Source: Colimorpha_A sp900556615
GTDB lineage: Bacteria > Bacillota > Clostridia > Oscillospirales > CAG-272
NCBI GenBank assembly: GCA_963598415.1
Contig: CAVBUH010000007.1
Coordinates: 161,343 to 225,342, forward strand
Direction of reading: 5' to 3'
DNA: 64,000 bases
Below, piece by piece: positions 1-9,124 of this stretch. A model generated the notes under the pieces. That model was not told the origin of the DNA. It did no database searches and saw only the letters and a list, made by a program, of their open reading frames with translations. Both the position numbers and the translations under genes were made by a program. Numbering within the stretch: position 1 is the first letter of the stretch; each line of letters starts with the position of its first letter.

Positions 1-36
1 CAAACATATCTCAACGGTAAAAATGATATTGTAAAT

Positions 37-283
37 CATGTCTGCGGAATAACCGCGAATACGTTCGTGGTTAGCACAGAACAAACAAGTTATTCATTCT
101 GCGCCGCCCAAGCAGGCGGCTTGGGTTTTTAGTTCCCATTGATTGCCGCCTGCCTTCCAGAATGAGTGGGTTTACCCATTCTGAAAGTGCAAGGGTTTTA
201 CGCAGAAATGTGTAAAATCCTTGCGCATGAACAACCCCAAATACAAATTTGTGGCGTTTTTCTGTTGTTCAGAAGGCATTAAG
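37..283 (+). repeat. Repeat family 4, copy 1
   Basis: About 245 bp non-coding element bounded by imperfect inverted ends (ATGTCTGCGGAATAA on the left, TTGTTCAGAAGGCATTA on the right). It contains several internal hairpins, for example AACCGCGAA/TTCGTGGTT and AGAATGAGTGGG/CCCATTCT. The same order of blocks returns at about 31.6-32.0 kb and, reversed, at 33.9-34.1 kb. No open frame of interest lies inside. Confidence 0.7.
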
Positions 284-334
284 GCAATACCGCACGCAAA
301 TGCGTTAGCCGTGCACCCAGCGGTATTGCCTTAA
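279..334 (+). repeat. Repeat family 1, internally deleted copy
   Basis: A 56-bp mini version of repeat family 1. It keeps both terminal inverted repeats (TTAAGGCAATACCGC and GCGGTATTGCCTTAA) and the distal block GCGTTAGCCGTGCACCC but lacks the roughly 120-bp middle. It begins inside the last bases of the preceding family 4 element, so the two share a TTAA junction. Confidence 0.75.
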
Positions 335-602
335 ATAAACCGCAGAAACAAAAGACGAACCACAGGTCAATTCTGCGGTTCAAAAAACAATATATCTCTG
401 AAAAACCGAAATATATTGGAGAAATGACGGCATTCTTTCTGAAACGGAGGCGGTTGTCGCAGTTATTTATTGTAAAAAATCGGAATTGATGTGTAATTGA
501 CTCACCTGCAAAAAACCGTATATTTATACCGTTATCCTGTTATTTCCGTGTTCGGTATCTCAAAAACTACTGAAAACGTTGAGCGTCGATAACTCAAAAG
601 TT
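335..602. other. Intergenic stretch without a gene
   Basis: No coding potential seen. It holds a hairpin formed by CCGCAGAA and TTCTGCGG (about 349-382) and a second weak inverted repeat around 390-420 (AATATATCTC.. and ..ATATATTGGAG). It is the downstream region of rsmG, and no clear rho-independent terminator with a T-run is visible. Confidence 0.5.
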
Positions 603-1322
603 CTATAACGGCTTTCCGGAAATTCTGGCATACGTTCTCGGATACTGCTTTGGCGTGGGCGAGATCTTTTCCACAAGAATAACCGTACGTTCGATTTCCT
701 CGGAAAGACCGACAAGAAAAAAATGCTCGACGCTCTTCACATTTCCCCCGAGAACAGAAACCGCGTGGTGCGCCTCTGAGAGCTCGGTTTCGGCAAGACG
801 GCTCTTCATAGCAAGAAAGGCGCCGCCTTTTTTTATGAAGGGAAGACAAAGCTCTGACAGGATATTCAACCTTGCTACGGCGCGTGCCGAAACGGCACCG
901 AATTTTTCTCGGTATTGGGAATTTGCGGCAAGCTCCTCCGCCCGTCCGCAGATTGCGGTCAGATTGTCAAGACCTGTTTTTTTTACAGTCTCGGAGATAA
1001 AATTCACCTTTTTCCCGGTACTGTCAAGCGCCGTCACCCTTATGTCGGGACGCATTATTGCAAAGGGAAAAGCGGGGAGTCCCGCTCCGCTCCCAACATC
1101 GAGAAGAGAGGTATTATCGGGAATATATTTTGTGCAAACGGCACAGTCGGCAATATTTTTTACCGCTGCTTCAAACGGCTCTCTTATCGCGGTGAGATTC
1201 ATATATTCGTTGACGCGCAAAAGCTCCGACAGATAATCGGAGAGTTGATTTATTTGCCTCGCCGTTGCCGAAACGCCGTTTGAGACAAGTGCGGAAGCGA
1301 TATATTCTGAATAATCGGGCAT
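603..1322 (-). CDS. rsmG: 16S rRNA (guanine-527-N7)-methyltransferase RsmG
   Basis: This 239-residue cytosolic SAM-dependent methyltransferase modifies G527 of 16S rRNA in the 530 loop. The sequence shows the family's SAM-binding motif (LLDVGSGAGLPAFP, about residues 73-86), followed by VTALDSTGKKVNF, which carries the acidic residue expected to bind the ribose of SAM, and the ARAVARL motif typical of RsmG. The length is normal. The ATG at 1322 is supported by AAGGGGGAC six bases upstream. It lies directly downstream of mnmG on the same strand, the classic mnmG-rsmG order near many Firmicute origins. No parAB, mnmE or other origin genes are visible, so origin proximity cannot be claimed. Confidence 0.95.
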   Translation of the reverse strand: MPDYSEYIASALVSNGVSATARQINQLSDYLSELLRVNEYMNLTAIREPFEAAVKNIADCAVCTKYIPDNTSLLDVGSGAGLPAFPFAIMRPDIRVTALDSTGKKVNFISETVKKTGLDNLTAICGRAEELAANSQYREKFGAVSARAVARLNILSELCLPFIKKGGAFLAMKSRLAETELSEAHHAVSVLGGNVKSVEHFFLVGLSEEIERTVILVEKISPTPKQYPRTYARISGKPL

Positions 1323-1403
1323 TATGAGTCCCCCTTTGCAATATGAATTGTGAAGCTTTTATGCCGATACAAAATCGGGACATGAAAACTCTGTCTTTAT
1401 AAT

Positions 1404-3299
1404 TTATTCTTTTTCGCCGTCTCTCATTTTCAGATAGATGAGAAGCACCGAGATGTCGGCGGGACTGACACCGCTTATTCTCGACGCCTGACCGATGTCG
1501 GCGGGACGGATTTTTCCGAGCTTTTGTCTTGCTTCAAGGCGGAGTCCGTCAATTTTTGAATAGTCTGTTTCGGGCGGAAGCTTCTTTTCGGAAAGCTTTG
1601 ACATTCTTGCCGCTTCGTTCAGCTGACGTTTGATATACCCCTCGTATTTTACCTTGACCTCAACCTCATAGCAGACCTTCCGACAAAGCGAAGGACGGTC
1701 GGAATCAAAGGGAGCAAGCATGGCATAGCTTATCTGCGGGCGACGAAGCAGCTCCGCAAGCTTCATTCCGCTTACAATTTCGGTTGAGCCGCTTTCGTTC
1801 AGCATTTTATTCAGGTCGTCCGACGGAGAGACGGTTGTTTTTTCAAGTCTTGCAATCTCTTTATCGGTAAGCTCACGGCGGGAAAGAAAATCCTCCCACC
1901 GCTCGTCGGGAATAAGCCCCGCTTTTCTGCCGTAAGAGAGAAGCCGTTCCTCCGCGTTATCCTGGCGAAGAAGCAGACGATATTCCGAACGGGAGGTCAT
2001 GATGCGGTACGGCTCGTTCGTTCCTTTAGTTACAAGATCGTCGATCAGCGTTCCAATATAGGAGCTGTCGCGCGAAAGCCGTATCTGTTCTCTGCCGGTC
2101 AACTTAAGCCCGGCGTTTATTCCGGCGATCAATCCCTGAGCTGCAGCTTCCTCATAGCCGGAGGTGCCGTTAAACTGTCCCGCGCCGTACAGACCGTCAA
2201 TATTCTTGAACTCAAGAGTAGAATAAAGCTGCGTCGGATCACAGCAGTCATACTCAATGGCGTATGCGGTGCGCATGACTTCCGCATTCTCAAATCCCTT
2301 CAGAGAGTGAAGCATATCGATCTGCACGTCCTCGGGAAGCGAGGAAGAAAAGCCCTGAAGATAAATCTCGTCGGTATCTGCTCCGAGAGGCTCCGCAAAG
2401 AGCTGGTGTCGCTCCTTTTCGGAAAATCTGACTACCTTATCCTCAATGCTCGGACAATAGCGGGGGCCGGTTCCCTTTATCATGCCGGAGTAGAGCGGAG
2501 AACGGTGCAGGTTCTTTCTGATAATTTCATGGGTATGCAAATTCGTATAGGCAGTGTAGCAGGGAAGCTGTTTTATTGAGTTTAGTTTTTCTTCATTCGT
2601 ATACCAGGAATACGGAGTAATATAATCTTCCCCCTCCTGAATCTCCAGAACGGAATAGTCGATAGACCGGGAATGGATTCTTGAGGGCGTTCCGGTCTTA
2701 AAGCGCATCATGGAGATTCCGAGCGTCTTTAAGCTGTCGGAAAGCCCCTTTGACGGCAGCATACCGTCGGGACCGGAGGAATAAGCGTGTTCTCCCACGA
2801 TGACCCTGCTGTCAAGATAGGTTCCCGTGGCAATGATAACCGCCTCGGCGCTCCACTCTGCTCCGAGAGAAGTGACTACGCCGCACACAGCGGTTTTTCC
2901 GCTCTCATCCCGGGTTTTTATATTGACAATTTCAGCCTGAACAAGACGCAGATTCGGTGTTTCCTCTATGGTTCTTTTCATGATTTGGCGGTAACATATC
3001 CTGTCTGCCTGTATCCGCTTGGAACGGACGGCGGGACCTTTCCCGGTATTCAGCGTTCTGCTTTGGAGCGTTACCTTGTCTGCGGCGCGTCCCATCTCTC
3101 CTCCCAAAGCATCGATCTCAAAGACAAGATGTCCCTTGCCCGTACCGCCTATCGAGGGGTTGCAGGGCATATTCCCCACTGCATCGAGATTCATGGTGAA
3201 AAGAACAGTATCGATTCCCATTCTTGCACAGGCGAGCGCCGCCTCGATTCCCGCATGTCCGGCGCCTATTACCGCCGCGCGGGTTTTTGCATATATCAT
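1404..3299 (-). CDS. mnmG: tRNA uridine-5-carboxymethylaminomethyl modification enzyme MnmG
   Basis: This 631-residue FAD protein is the MnmG half of the MnmE-MnmG complex, which installs (carboxymethyl)aminomethyl groups on U34 of certain tRNAs. The N-terminal Rossmann motif GAGHAG (residues 12-17), the MPCNPSIGGTGKGH signature (about 44-57), a central FNGTSGYEEAAAQG segment and a C-terminal helical domain ending in SRISGVSPADISVLLIYLK are all present and in the usual order. The start ATG at 3299 has AAGGAAGG about eight bases upstream. It is upstream of rsmG with an 81-base gap and follows the aminopeptidase gene on the same strand. A large open frame on the opposite strand is a shadow. Confidence 0.97.
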   Translation of the reverse strand: MIYAKTRAAVIGAGHAGIEAALACARMGIDTVLFTMNLDAVGNMPCNPSIGGTGKGHLVFEIDALGGEMGRAADKVTLQSRTLNTGKGPAVRSKRIQADRICYRQIMKRTIEETPNLRLVQAEIVNIKTRDESGKTAVCGVVTSLGAEWSAEAVIIATGTYLDSRVIVGEHAYSSGPDGMLPSKGLSDSLKTLGISMMRFKTGTPSRIHSRSIDYSVLEIQEGEDYITPYSWYTNEEKLNSIKQLPCYTAYTNLHTHEIIRKNLHRSPLYSGMIKGTGPRYCPSIEDKVVRFSEKERHQLFAEPLGADTDEIYLQGFSSSLPEDVQIDMLHSLKGFENAEVMRTAYAIEYDCCDPTQLYSTLEFKNIDGLYGAGQFNGTSGYEEAAAQGLIAGINAGLKLTGREQIRLSRDSSYIGTLIDDLVTKGTNEPYRIMTSRSEYRLLLRQDNAEERLLSYGRKAGLIPDERWEDFLSRRELTDKEIARLEKTTVSPSDDLNKMLNESGSTEIVSGMKLAELLRRPQISYAMLAPFDSDRPSLCRKVCYEVEVKVKYEGYIKRQLNEAARMSKLSEKKLPPETDYSKIDGLRLEARQKLGKIRPADIGQASRISGVSPADISVLLIYLKMRDGEKE

Positions 3300-3344
3300 T
3301 TGTTTTGCCTTCCTTATATTGCGAAGCGAGAAGCCGCTCGCCGC

Positions 3345-4406
3345 TTAAAACAATTCAATCAATTCCTTTTTCGCCTCGGTCAGATTTACCGTTCCGTTTT
3401 CGGAAAGATAAACCATGTCCTCGATTCGGACTCCGTATTTTCCCTGAAGATAAATGCCCGGCTCTACCGTAACGACCGCGCCTATCTCAAGAGGCTTGTT
3501 ATAGGTATAGCTGAGCCTCGGCTCCTCATGGATATACATTCCTACACCGTGACCGAGAGAATGACCGAAGCAGCCTTCATATCCGGCAGCATAAATGATA
3601 TCTCTTGCTGTTTTGTCACAGTCGGAACCGAGCTTTCCGGCAGCAACAAAATCAAGAGCGGCAAGCTGAGCTTCAAGAACGGTATGATAAACCTTTTTCA
3701 TTTCGGTGTCGGCTTTACCGATCACGACGGTTCTTGTCATATCCGAGCAATATCCGTTATAAAGCGCGCCGAAATCCATGGTGAGAAAGCCTTTTTCAAG
3801 CTTTGCGTTTCGCGGAACGCCATGTGGCATGGAGGAAGCCGTTCCCGATACGGCAATGGTATCAAAGGAAGTTTTTTCCGCGCCGAGTTTTCTCATTCCG
3901 TATTCAAGCTCAAGCGCGACGTCAATCTCTGTCATATTCGGGCTGATAAGGGTAAAAAGCCGTTCAAGAGCCTTTTCGGCAATACGCTGCGCGGCGATGA
4001 TATTCCGGACCTCCTCCGGGGTTTTGATCTCGCGCATTTTTTCTATGATTCCACCGCAGGGAACAAAATCTGCGAGAGGAAAAGTTTCTTTTAACGCATC
4101 CAACTGAGCGCAGGTCACATTTTCGCTTTCGAAGCCAATACGGCTGAGCTTGTTGTCGGAGAAAAGATTTCCAAGGGTAACGCGGCGGTTTTCGAGAAGG
4201 ATAACGGTAAGAAAATCACTCTCAAAGCGCTTGGCAGCCTCTATATATCTGAAATCGGCAAGAAGCCATGCCTTTTCGCGGGCTACAACAACATATCCGT
4301 CGGTATAATTCAGCCCCGTGAGATATCTTTGATTCAGTTCCGAGGTGACAAGCAGACAATCAGCGCTTTCGGGGATCAATTTCTGAAGTTTTTGAATCGC
4401 ATTCAT
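3345..4406 (-). CDS. M24 family Xaa-Pro aminopeptidase
   Basis: This is a two-domain metallopeptidase (353 residues) that removes N-terminal residues preceding proline. The N-terminal creatinase-like domain (about 1-115) is followed by the pita-bread catalytic domain. The five expected metal ligands can be placed: Asp in TMDFGA, Asp in CSDMTR, His in SLGHGVGM, Glu in VEPGIY and Glu in VRIEDMV. The chosen start is the ATG at 4406, which has AAAGGATG upstream. A 16-codon TTG-initiated extension to 4454 would overlap the AEC gene and has no ribosome-binding site. It probably belongs to one transcript with the upstream UDG and AEC genes. Confidence 0.9.
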   Translation of the reverse strand: MNAIQKLQKLIPESADCLLVTSELNQRYLTGLNYTDGYVVVAREKAWLLADFRYIEAAKRFESDFLTVILLENRRVTLGNLFSDNKLSRIGFESENVTCAQLDALKETFPLADFVPCGGIIEKMREIKTPEEVRNIIAAQRIAEKALERLFTLISPNMTEIDVALELEYGMRKLGAEKTSFDTIAVSGTASSMPHGVPRNAKLEKGFLTMDFGALYNGYCSDMTRTVVIGKADTEMKKVYHTVLEAQLAALDFVAAGKLGSDCDKTARDIIYAAGYEGCFGHSLGHGVGMYIHEEPRLSYTYNKPLEIGAVVTVEPGIYLQGKYGVRIEDMVYLSENGTVNLTEAKKELIELF

Positions 4407-4434
4407 TATGTTAACATCCTTTCGCTGTTGAATT

Positions 4435-5379
4435 TTATAAAAGGTTTCCCACAAGCTGCAAAACGAGCGGAATTGTGCCTACCGACAAAAGCGTCGATAT
4501 GCCCACCGTCTGTGCGGCAAGCTCCGGCTTTATATCATAGGTCTCGGCAAACATAGCGGAGGCGGAGGCGCAGGGGAGAGACATCATCAGCGCGCCGAAT
4601 ATCGCCATCTCCCGTGAAAAGCCCAATATATCGAGAAGCAGACCGCAGACAATGGGAAGAATAACAAGCCGGACAAAGCTTGCATAATAGGTAATCGGCT
4701 TGGAAAACAGCTTTTTTAAGGGGATTCCGGCGATCATATTTCCGATGACAAACATCGACAGCGGCGTACAGGTTGCTCCGATTGTGTTCATGCTGTCAAA
4801 AACAGGCTGGTATACTGGAACTTGCAGAATATAAAGAACAAACCCGATGACGCAAGGAATGGTTCCGTTGTTAAAAAAGATTTTCGTCAGCTTTATTTTG
4901 AAATCACGGTTCGCTCTGCCGAGTACAAAAACGCCGTAGGTCCACATCACAAACTGGAAAATAGTCAGGTAAAAACCGCCCCAGAAAACGCCGATATTTC
5001 CGTATACTGCTCTCAGTAAAGGAAATCCGAAGAAGCCGCTGTTGGCGAATATGATACAAAATTCCGTAACACGGCGTTCCTTCTGCTCTTTTACCCTGCA
5101 TGTGGACAGAAGTGCGATTCCCGCCGCCGCCGCGTGAGTAATCACGCCGATCAAGAGAATCAAAAACCCGGAATGAAGATTTTCTGAGGAATATTCCGTT
5201 CCGAGCATAGCGGCCACAATCATAAAGGGCTGCGCCACATTGAGAACGAGAGAGGAGATAAGCTTGGAAAAGCCTTCCCCAAAGTAGCCGAGCTTAGAGG
5301 CGATGACGCCCGCTATCACGGGAATAAACATCATAAGGGCAGAATCGAAAAGGGTTTTGATATCGAGATTCATTTGCAC
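4435..5379 (-). CDS. AEC (auxin efflux carrier) family permease
   Basis: This 314-residue integral membrane protein has about ten hydrophobic segments, with the family's split between an N-terminal and a C-terminal bundle (for example SSLVLNVAQPFMIVAAML and the C-terminal LMMSLPCASASAMFAE). Bacterial AEC proteins export small organic or amino acids; the substrate cannot be told here. GTG at 5379 is preceded by AAAGGA at seven bases, while an ATG two codons on has a longer spacing. Only four bases separate it from the UDG stop, so the two genes are probably co-transcribed. Confidence 0.85.
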   Translation of the reverse strand: MQMNLDIKTLFDSALMMFIPVIAGVIASKLGYFGEGFSKLISSLVLNVAQPFMIVAAMLGTEYSSENLHSGFLILLIGVITHAAAAGIALLSTCRVKEQKERRVTEFCIIFANSGFFGFPLLRAVYGNIGVFWGGFYLTIFQFVMWTYGVFVLGRANRDFKIKLTKIFFNNGTIPCVIGFVLYILQVPVYQPVFDSMNTIGATCTPLSMFVIGNMIAGIPLKKLFSKPITYYASFVRLVILPIVCGLLLDILGFSREMAIFGALMMSLPCASASAMFAETYDIKPELAAQTVGISTLLSVGTIPLVLQLVGNLL

Positions 5380-5383
5380 CGTT

Positions 5384-5938
5384 TTATCCTTTCAGGGCTT
5401 CAAGCTTTGCCTTAACTGCCTTCATGTCGGTAAGCATATCCTCTTTTTTGCGGGGATCGCGAAGAAGCAGAGACGGATGATAAACGGCGCAGATTTCAAA
5501 GCTTCCTTTTTTATACCAAATGCCGTGCTCCTTTGTTATTTTGAAATCGGGCTTTATCAGCCGCATAGCCGAAATCCGTCCGAGGCACACAATAAGCTTC
5601 GGTTTAATAAGTCTGACCTGTTCCCGTAAGTATTCGATGCATACATCCTCCTCTGCCGGAAGTGGATCGCGGTTTTTCGGCGGTCGGCACTTCAGCATAT
5701 TGGCGATATAGACGCTTTCCCGGGGAATGTCCACCGCTTCAAGATATTTGTCAAAAAGCTTTCCTGCGCGTCCGACGAAGGGGATCCCGGAAAGGTCCTC
5801 GCTTTCGCCAGGGGCTTCCCCGACAAACATCAGATCTGCTTTCCGGTTTCCCGTACCGAAAACAAGATTGGTTCTCGTTTTATGCAGCTCACAGGCGGTA
5901 CAGTTTCCGCATTTTGTTTCAAGTTCTTCCCAAGTCAT
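5384..5938 (-). CDS. Family-4 uracil-DNA glycosylase (4Fe-4S)
   Basis: This 184-residue base-excision repair enzyme removes uracil from DNA. Family 4 is recognised by the cluster cysteines C10 and C13 (CGNC), the KCRPP cysteine near residue 85 and a fourth Cys near 101 (EEDVCIEYL), together with motif A (GEAPGESED), IANMLKCRPP and the C-terminal HPSLLLR motif. The start has only a weak ribosome-binding site (the region just upstream of the ATG is A-rich). It is the likely first gene of a UDG-AEC-aminopeptidase run on the minus strand. Confidence 0.92.
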   Translation of the reverse strand: MTWEELETKCGNCTACELHKTRTNLVFGTGNRKADLMFVGEAPGESEDLSGIPFVGRAGKLFDKYLEAVDIPRESVYIANMLKCRPPKNRDPLPAEEDVCIEYLREQVRLIKPKLIVCLGRISAMRLIKPDFKITKEHGIWYKKGSFEICAVYHPSLLLRDPRKKEDMLTDMKAVKAKLEALKG

Positions 5939-6008
5939 TTTTTTTTGCGCGGGTTCCGAATGTATCGGATTTTATGACATCGGAATCCGTTCCTTTCCTG
6001 TTTTTTCT

Positions 6009-6180
6009 TTGGCAATACCGCACGATGATTGTTGTACAGCTACGCCACCGGATTTTTCATCAGACAATACAAATTGAAGAGGCAGGAGACTCCTCTGCCC
6101 ATAAAATTTGTGAAGTATGACGGAAAAGATGCAGGCAAATGCGTAGCAAAGACGTTAGCCGTGCACCCGGCGGTGTTGCC
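6009..6180 (+). repeat. Repeat family 1, full copy
   Basis: About 170 bp with terminal inverted repeats GGCAATACCGC and GCGGTGTTGCC. The inside is nearly self-complementary: TTTTTCATCAGAC with GTATGACGGAAAA, and ACAAATT with AAATTTGT, so the transcript can fold into one long hairpin. It ends two bases before the stop codon of the MecA-like gene. Conceptual translations through it are not proteins. Confidence 0.85.
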
Positions 6181-6182
6181 CT

Positions 6183-6728
6183 TTATTTAAGCGCCGCGAG
6201 GCGCGCAAGATCTTCTTTTCGATAAAGAAGTTTACCGTATTCTTTTATATAAGAACCCATATTTTCATCAAGGAGATTTCCGTAATCAAAGGCATAAATC
6301 GGATATCTGTCTCCGGCAAAGCTTATAAACCATTTGCTTTTTCCGTACCAAACGGAAAGCTCTCCGTCGTAATCGGATTCAACGAGTCTTACGCAAAGCA
6401 TAATCATTTCATCAAGAGCGTCAAAACCGAAGATTCCGATCGTATCCTCTTCACGGATATCTTCTTGATTATCCGGACAGCCGTCGGGCAGTCTTGTTAT
6501 GTATATCTCACAGCCTCCGGTTTTCACTTCATAGATTCTGACCAAAACCTTCCCCGGCGCGGCATCAAAGCCGGTCCGGATGCTTGCCTCGTCGAGTATT
6601 GATCGCAGCGCATGTTTTGTATCGGCATTTTCATAATCGATGCTGCCGCAGGTGATGGAATACAGCTTCATATCGTTGTCGGTAAGAGTGATCTTAAGCT
6701 TGTCGCTGCTGAGCTTTATCATTTCCAT
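6183..6728 (-). CDS. MecA-like adaptor protein
   Basis: This 181-residue protein has an N-terminus (IKLSSDKLKITLTDNDM) matching the MecA adaptor consensus. MecA proteins present substrates such as ComK or ClpP targets to the ClpC unfoldase in Firmicutes. A degenerate acidic linker follows (PDNQEDIREED, about residues 83-93), then a C-terminal half with FISFAGDRYPIYAFDYGN that resembles the ClpC-binding domain. It is shorter than Bacillus MecA (about 220 residues). The ATG at 6728 has CGGAGGA nine bases upstream. Function as a proteolysis adaptor is inferred from family membership. Confidence 0.7.
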   Translation of the reverse strand: MEMIKLSSDKLKITLTDNDMKLYSITCGSIDYENADTKHALRSILDEASIRTGFDAAPGKVLVRIYEVKTGGCEIYITRLPDGCPDNQEDIREEDTIGIFGFDALDEMIMLCVRLVESDYDGELSVWYGKSKWFISFAGDRYPIYAFDYGNLLDENMGSYIKEYGKLLYRKEDLARLAALK

Positions 6729-6877
6729 AAAGACGAATCCTCCGAAATCGTATTTTATTAATATTATATCGGAGGAAGTGAGTTTTGTTTATAAATGCTG
6801 GCTTTTTCAGCGGTGCCGACATATTAAAGCCAAACGGAGTGCCAAAAGAAATGCTGTTCTTTGCCGGTCTGGATTTT

Positions 6878-8161
6878 TTACAGATTGATTAATCCCGCCT
6901 CAAGCATTTTCTGAAGAGACATCAGTATTCCGAGCTTCGCATGATACCAGGTAAGACCGCCCTGAAAATAAACGGCGTAAGGCTCCCGTATCGGTCCGTC
7001 GGCGGAAAGCTCTATCGAGGAGCCCTGAACAAAGGCTCCGGCAGCCATGATGACCTCGCTGTCATATCCCGGCATTGCCCACGGCTCGGGAGTGACATAG
7101 CTGTCAACCGGTGCCGCCGCCTGGATTCCGCGGCAAAAAGCTACCATGCCCTCTCTTGAACCGAGTTCTACGGCTTGTATGATATCGTGTCTGCCTTCGC
7201 TTCCGCTCGGAATTACCCGAAAACCGAGTCTTTCATAGATATTTGCGGCAAAAACCGCGCCTTTCAGAGCGGAAGCAGTCACGGTCGGGGCAAGGAAAAA
7301 TCCCTGATAAAACGCCGGCATAATTCCGAGGTTGGCTCCGACCTCCTGTCCGAGTCCGGGTGCCGAAAGACGGTAGGCACAGCGTGATATACATTTTTCA
7401 GTACCGCATATGTACCCTCCGATGGGCGCAAGCCCCCCTCCCGGATTCTTAATCAGGGAACCGACCACCATATCCGCGCCGACGTCGGAAGGCTCGTACT
7501 CTTCTACGAACTCGCCGTAACAGTTATCAACCATAACGATGAGCTCCGGCTTGATCTTTTTCACAAAAGCAATCAGTTCTCCTATTTGTTTTACGGAAAA
7601 GGAGGGGCGCGTCTGATACCCTTTTGAGCGCTGGATCGTTACAAGCTTGGTTTTTTCGTTTATCGCTTTTGCAATATTATTGTAATCAAAAGTTCCGTCG
7701 GAAAGGAGATCAACCTGCCGGTAGGAGACGCCGTATTCCTTCAGAGAGCAAGCCGATTCCCGTATCCCGATTACCTCCTCAAGCGTATCGTACGGTCCTC
7801 CTGCGGGGGAGAGAAGCTCGTCGCCCGGAAGCAGATTTGCCGAAAGAGCGACCGTCAGCGCATGCGTTCCGCAGGTGATCTGAGGGCGTACCAGCGCCGC
7901 CTCGGTATGAAAGGTATCGGCATATACCCTTTCGAGATTGTCTCTGCCGCTGTCATTGTAACCATAACCGGTCGTGGCGGCAAAATGCGTTGCGTTAACT
8001 CTGTTTTTCTGCATGGCGGAGATCACCTTGCACTGATTGATCTCAGCAATGCGGTCAATTTCTTTAAATCTGCCGCTGATTTCTGCAAGTACTTTTTCTC
8101 CGAAACGATATACTTTTTCGCTGATGCCGAGCTTGAGGTACATTTCTTCCGTGTTCATCAT
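6878..8161 (-). CDS. YnbB-type PLP enzyme (methionine gamma-lyase / aluminium-resistance family)
   Basis: This 427-residue fold-type I PLP enzyme belongs to the Cys/Met metabolism group often annotated as aluminium resistance protein. Visible landmarks are the substrate-loop TTGYGYNDSGRDNLE (about 63-77), Asp212 in VMVDNCYGEF, which should bind the pyridine nitrogen, and Lys238 in GSLIKNPGGGL, the likely Schiff-base lysine. The physiological reaction of this subgroup is poorly defined; a C-S lyase activity is plausible. It is downstream of the parvulin gene on the same strand with a 48-base gap. Two adjacent ATGs (8161, 8158) are possible starts. Confidence 0.88.
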   Translation of the reverse strand: MMNTEEMYLKLGISEKVYRFGEKVLAEISGRFKEIDRIAEINQCKVISAMQKNRVNATHFAATTGYGYNDSGRDNLERVYADTFHTEAALVRPQITCGTHALTVALSANLLPGDELLSPAGGPYDTLEEVIGIRESACSLKEYGVSYRQVDLLSDGTFDYNNIAKAINEKTKLVTIQRSKGYQTRPSFSVKQIGELIAFVKKIKPELIVMVDNCYGEFVEEYEPSDVGADMVVGSLIKNPGGGLAPIGGYICGTEKCISRCAYRLSAPGLGQEVGANLGIMPAFYQGFFLAPTVTASALKGAVFAANIYERLGFRVIPSGSEGRHDIIQAVELGSREGMVAFCRGIQAAAPVDSYVTPEPWAMPGYDSEVIMAAGAFVQGSSIELSADGPIREPYAVYFQGGLTWYHAKLGILMSLQKMLEAGLINL

Positions 8162-8209
8162 GATATTGCCTTTTCTGTGCTGTATTCTGTGTTCTTTTCT
8201 TGCAGACTT

Positions 8210-8956
8210 TCAGAATCTGTCGACGGGGAACAGAATTTTAAGCTGATTGATTTTGCTTGTATAAGCCTTTTGCTGTTTTTCGGAAAGTAGCTGCTCGGTG
8301 AGCTGTTCCTTTACCTCGTCGAAGGTAAGAGCGGAGCCTTCGGATTTAGACAATACTTTTATGATGTGATATCCGAACTGCGTTTTAACAGGATCGGATA
8401 TTTTTCCGGTCTCCAGCGAAAATGCTGCGTCTTCAAATTCCTTTACCATTTGCCCTTTTCCGAATTCTCCGAGATTGCCGCCGTTTTCTTTTGACGGGCA
8501 GGTGCTGTAGCGTTTGGCGGCTTCTTCAAAGGTAAGCGTTTCCGATGTAAGCTCGGCTTTGATTTCTTTTGCCTTTTCCTCGCTGTCAACAAGAATATGG
8601 CTGGCATTTACCGTTTCTCCCCGGTCAAACTGTTCGGAATGGGTATCGAAATATTCCTTTACCTCGGCTTCTGTAACTTTAACGTCCTTCAGTGCGCGGT
8701 TTATTTCAAATTTTGTAAGAAGCTCGTCCTTAACGGCGGCAAGCTGGGCTTTGAATTCGGGGTCCATCTCGACAAGATCTCGTTTTGCGGCGGCAAGCAG
8801 CAGCGCTCTGTTGATAAGCTGTTCCAGAACCATCTGCTTTCCCTGCGGATTCATAAGGCTCTGTCCTCTTTGTCCCATTGAGAATATAGCGTTTGTAACA
8901 TCCGCTTCCGTAATATTGATTCCGTTTACCGAGGCAAGTATTCTAACTTCGTTCAT
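8210..8956 (-). CDS. Cytosolic parvulin-type peptidyl-prolyl isomerase
   Basis: This 248-residue PpiC/rotamase protein has a SurA/PrsA-like N-terminal helical chaperone segment (about 1-110) and one rotamase domain (about 115-205) with SHILV, the GGNLGEFGKGQM loop and FGYHIIKV. No signal peptide or lipobox is present, so unlike PrsA it should stay in the cytosol. ATG 8956 follows AAAGGA. Twenty-odd bases upstream of the start is a perfect ATATTGAT-N4-ATCAATAT inverted repeat that may be regulatory. Confidence 0.9.
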   Translation of the reverse strand: MNEVRILASVNGINITEADVTNAIFSMGQRGQSLMNPQGKQMVLEQLINRALLLAAAKRDLVEMDPEFKAQLAAVKDELLTKFEINRALKDVKVTEAEVKEYFDTHSEQFDRGETVNASHILVDSEEKAKEIKAELTSETLTFEEAAKRYSTCPSKENGGNLGEFGKGQMVKEFEDAAFSLETGKISDPVKTQFGYHIIKVLSKSEGSALTFDEVKEQLTEQLLSEKQQKAYTSKINQLKILFPVDRF

Positions 8957-8979
8957 TATTTTTTCCTTTCAGAAGAGGC

Positions 8980-8999
8980 ATATTGATTTATATCAATAT
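8980..8999 (-). promoter_or_regulatory. Inverted repeat upstream of the parvulin gene
   Basis: Perfect 8-4-8 palindrome (arms ATATTGAT and ATCAATAT) located 24-43 bases upstream of the parvulin start codon. The symmetry and position suit a repressor operator, but no regulator can be assigned. Confidence 0.35.
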
Positions 9000-9124
9000 A
9001 GTATATCATATCAGACGGGGTATTGCAAGAATTTTTCCGAAATTTGAGAGCCTATCGCACTTGTTTATTTGCGGAAGATGACTTCTGCGACTACCGAAAG
9101 GAAAGGAGCTTCATAGGATAGGAA

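Noticed and set aside
2787..4094. 435-codon open frame on the plus strand
   Set aside because: It is antisense to mnmG and the aminopeptidase, both of which have full domain motifs; the plus-strand translation has no domain and is rich in Cys, His and Arg.
5662..6120. Open frames running through repeat family 1 (also 41899-42138 and 47054-47281)
   Set aside because: The shared peptides (such as QLRHRIF.QTIQIEEA) are translations of the non-coding palindromic repeat; the frames shift between copies and lack ribosome-binding sites.
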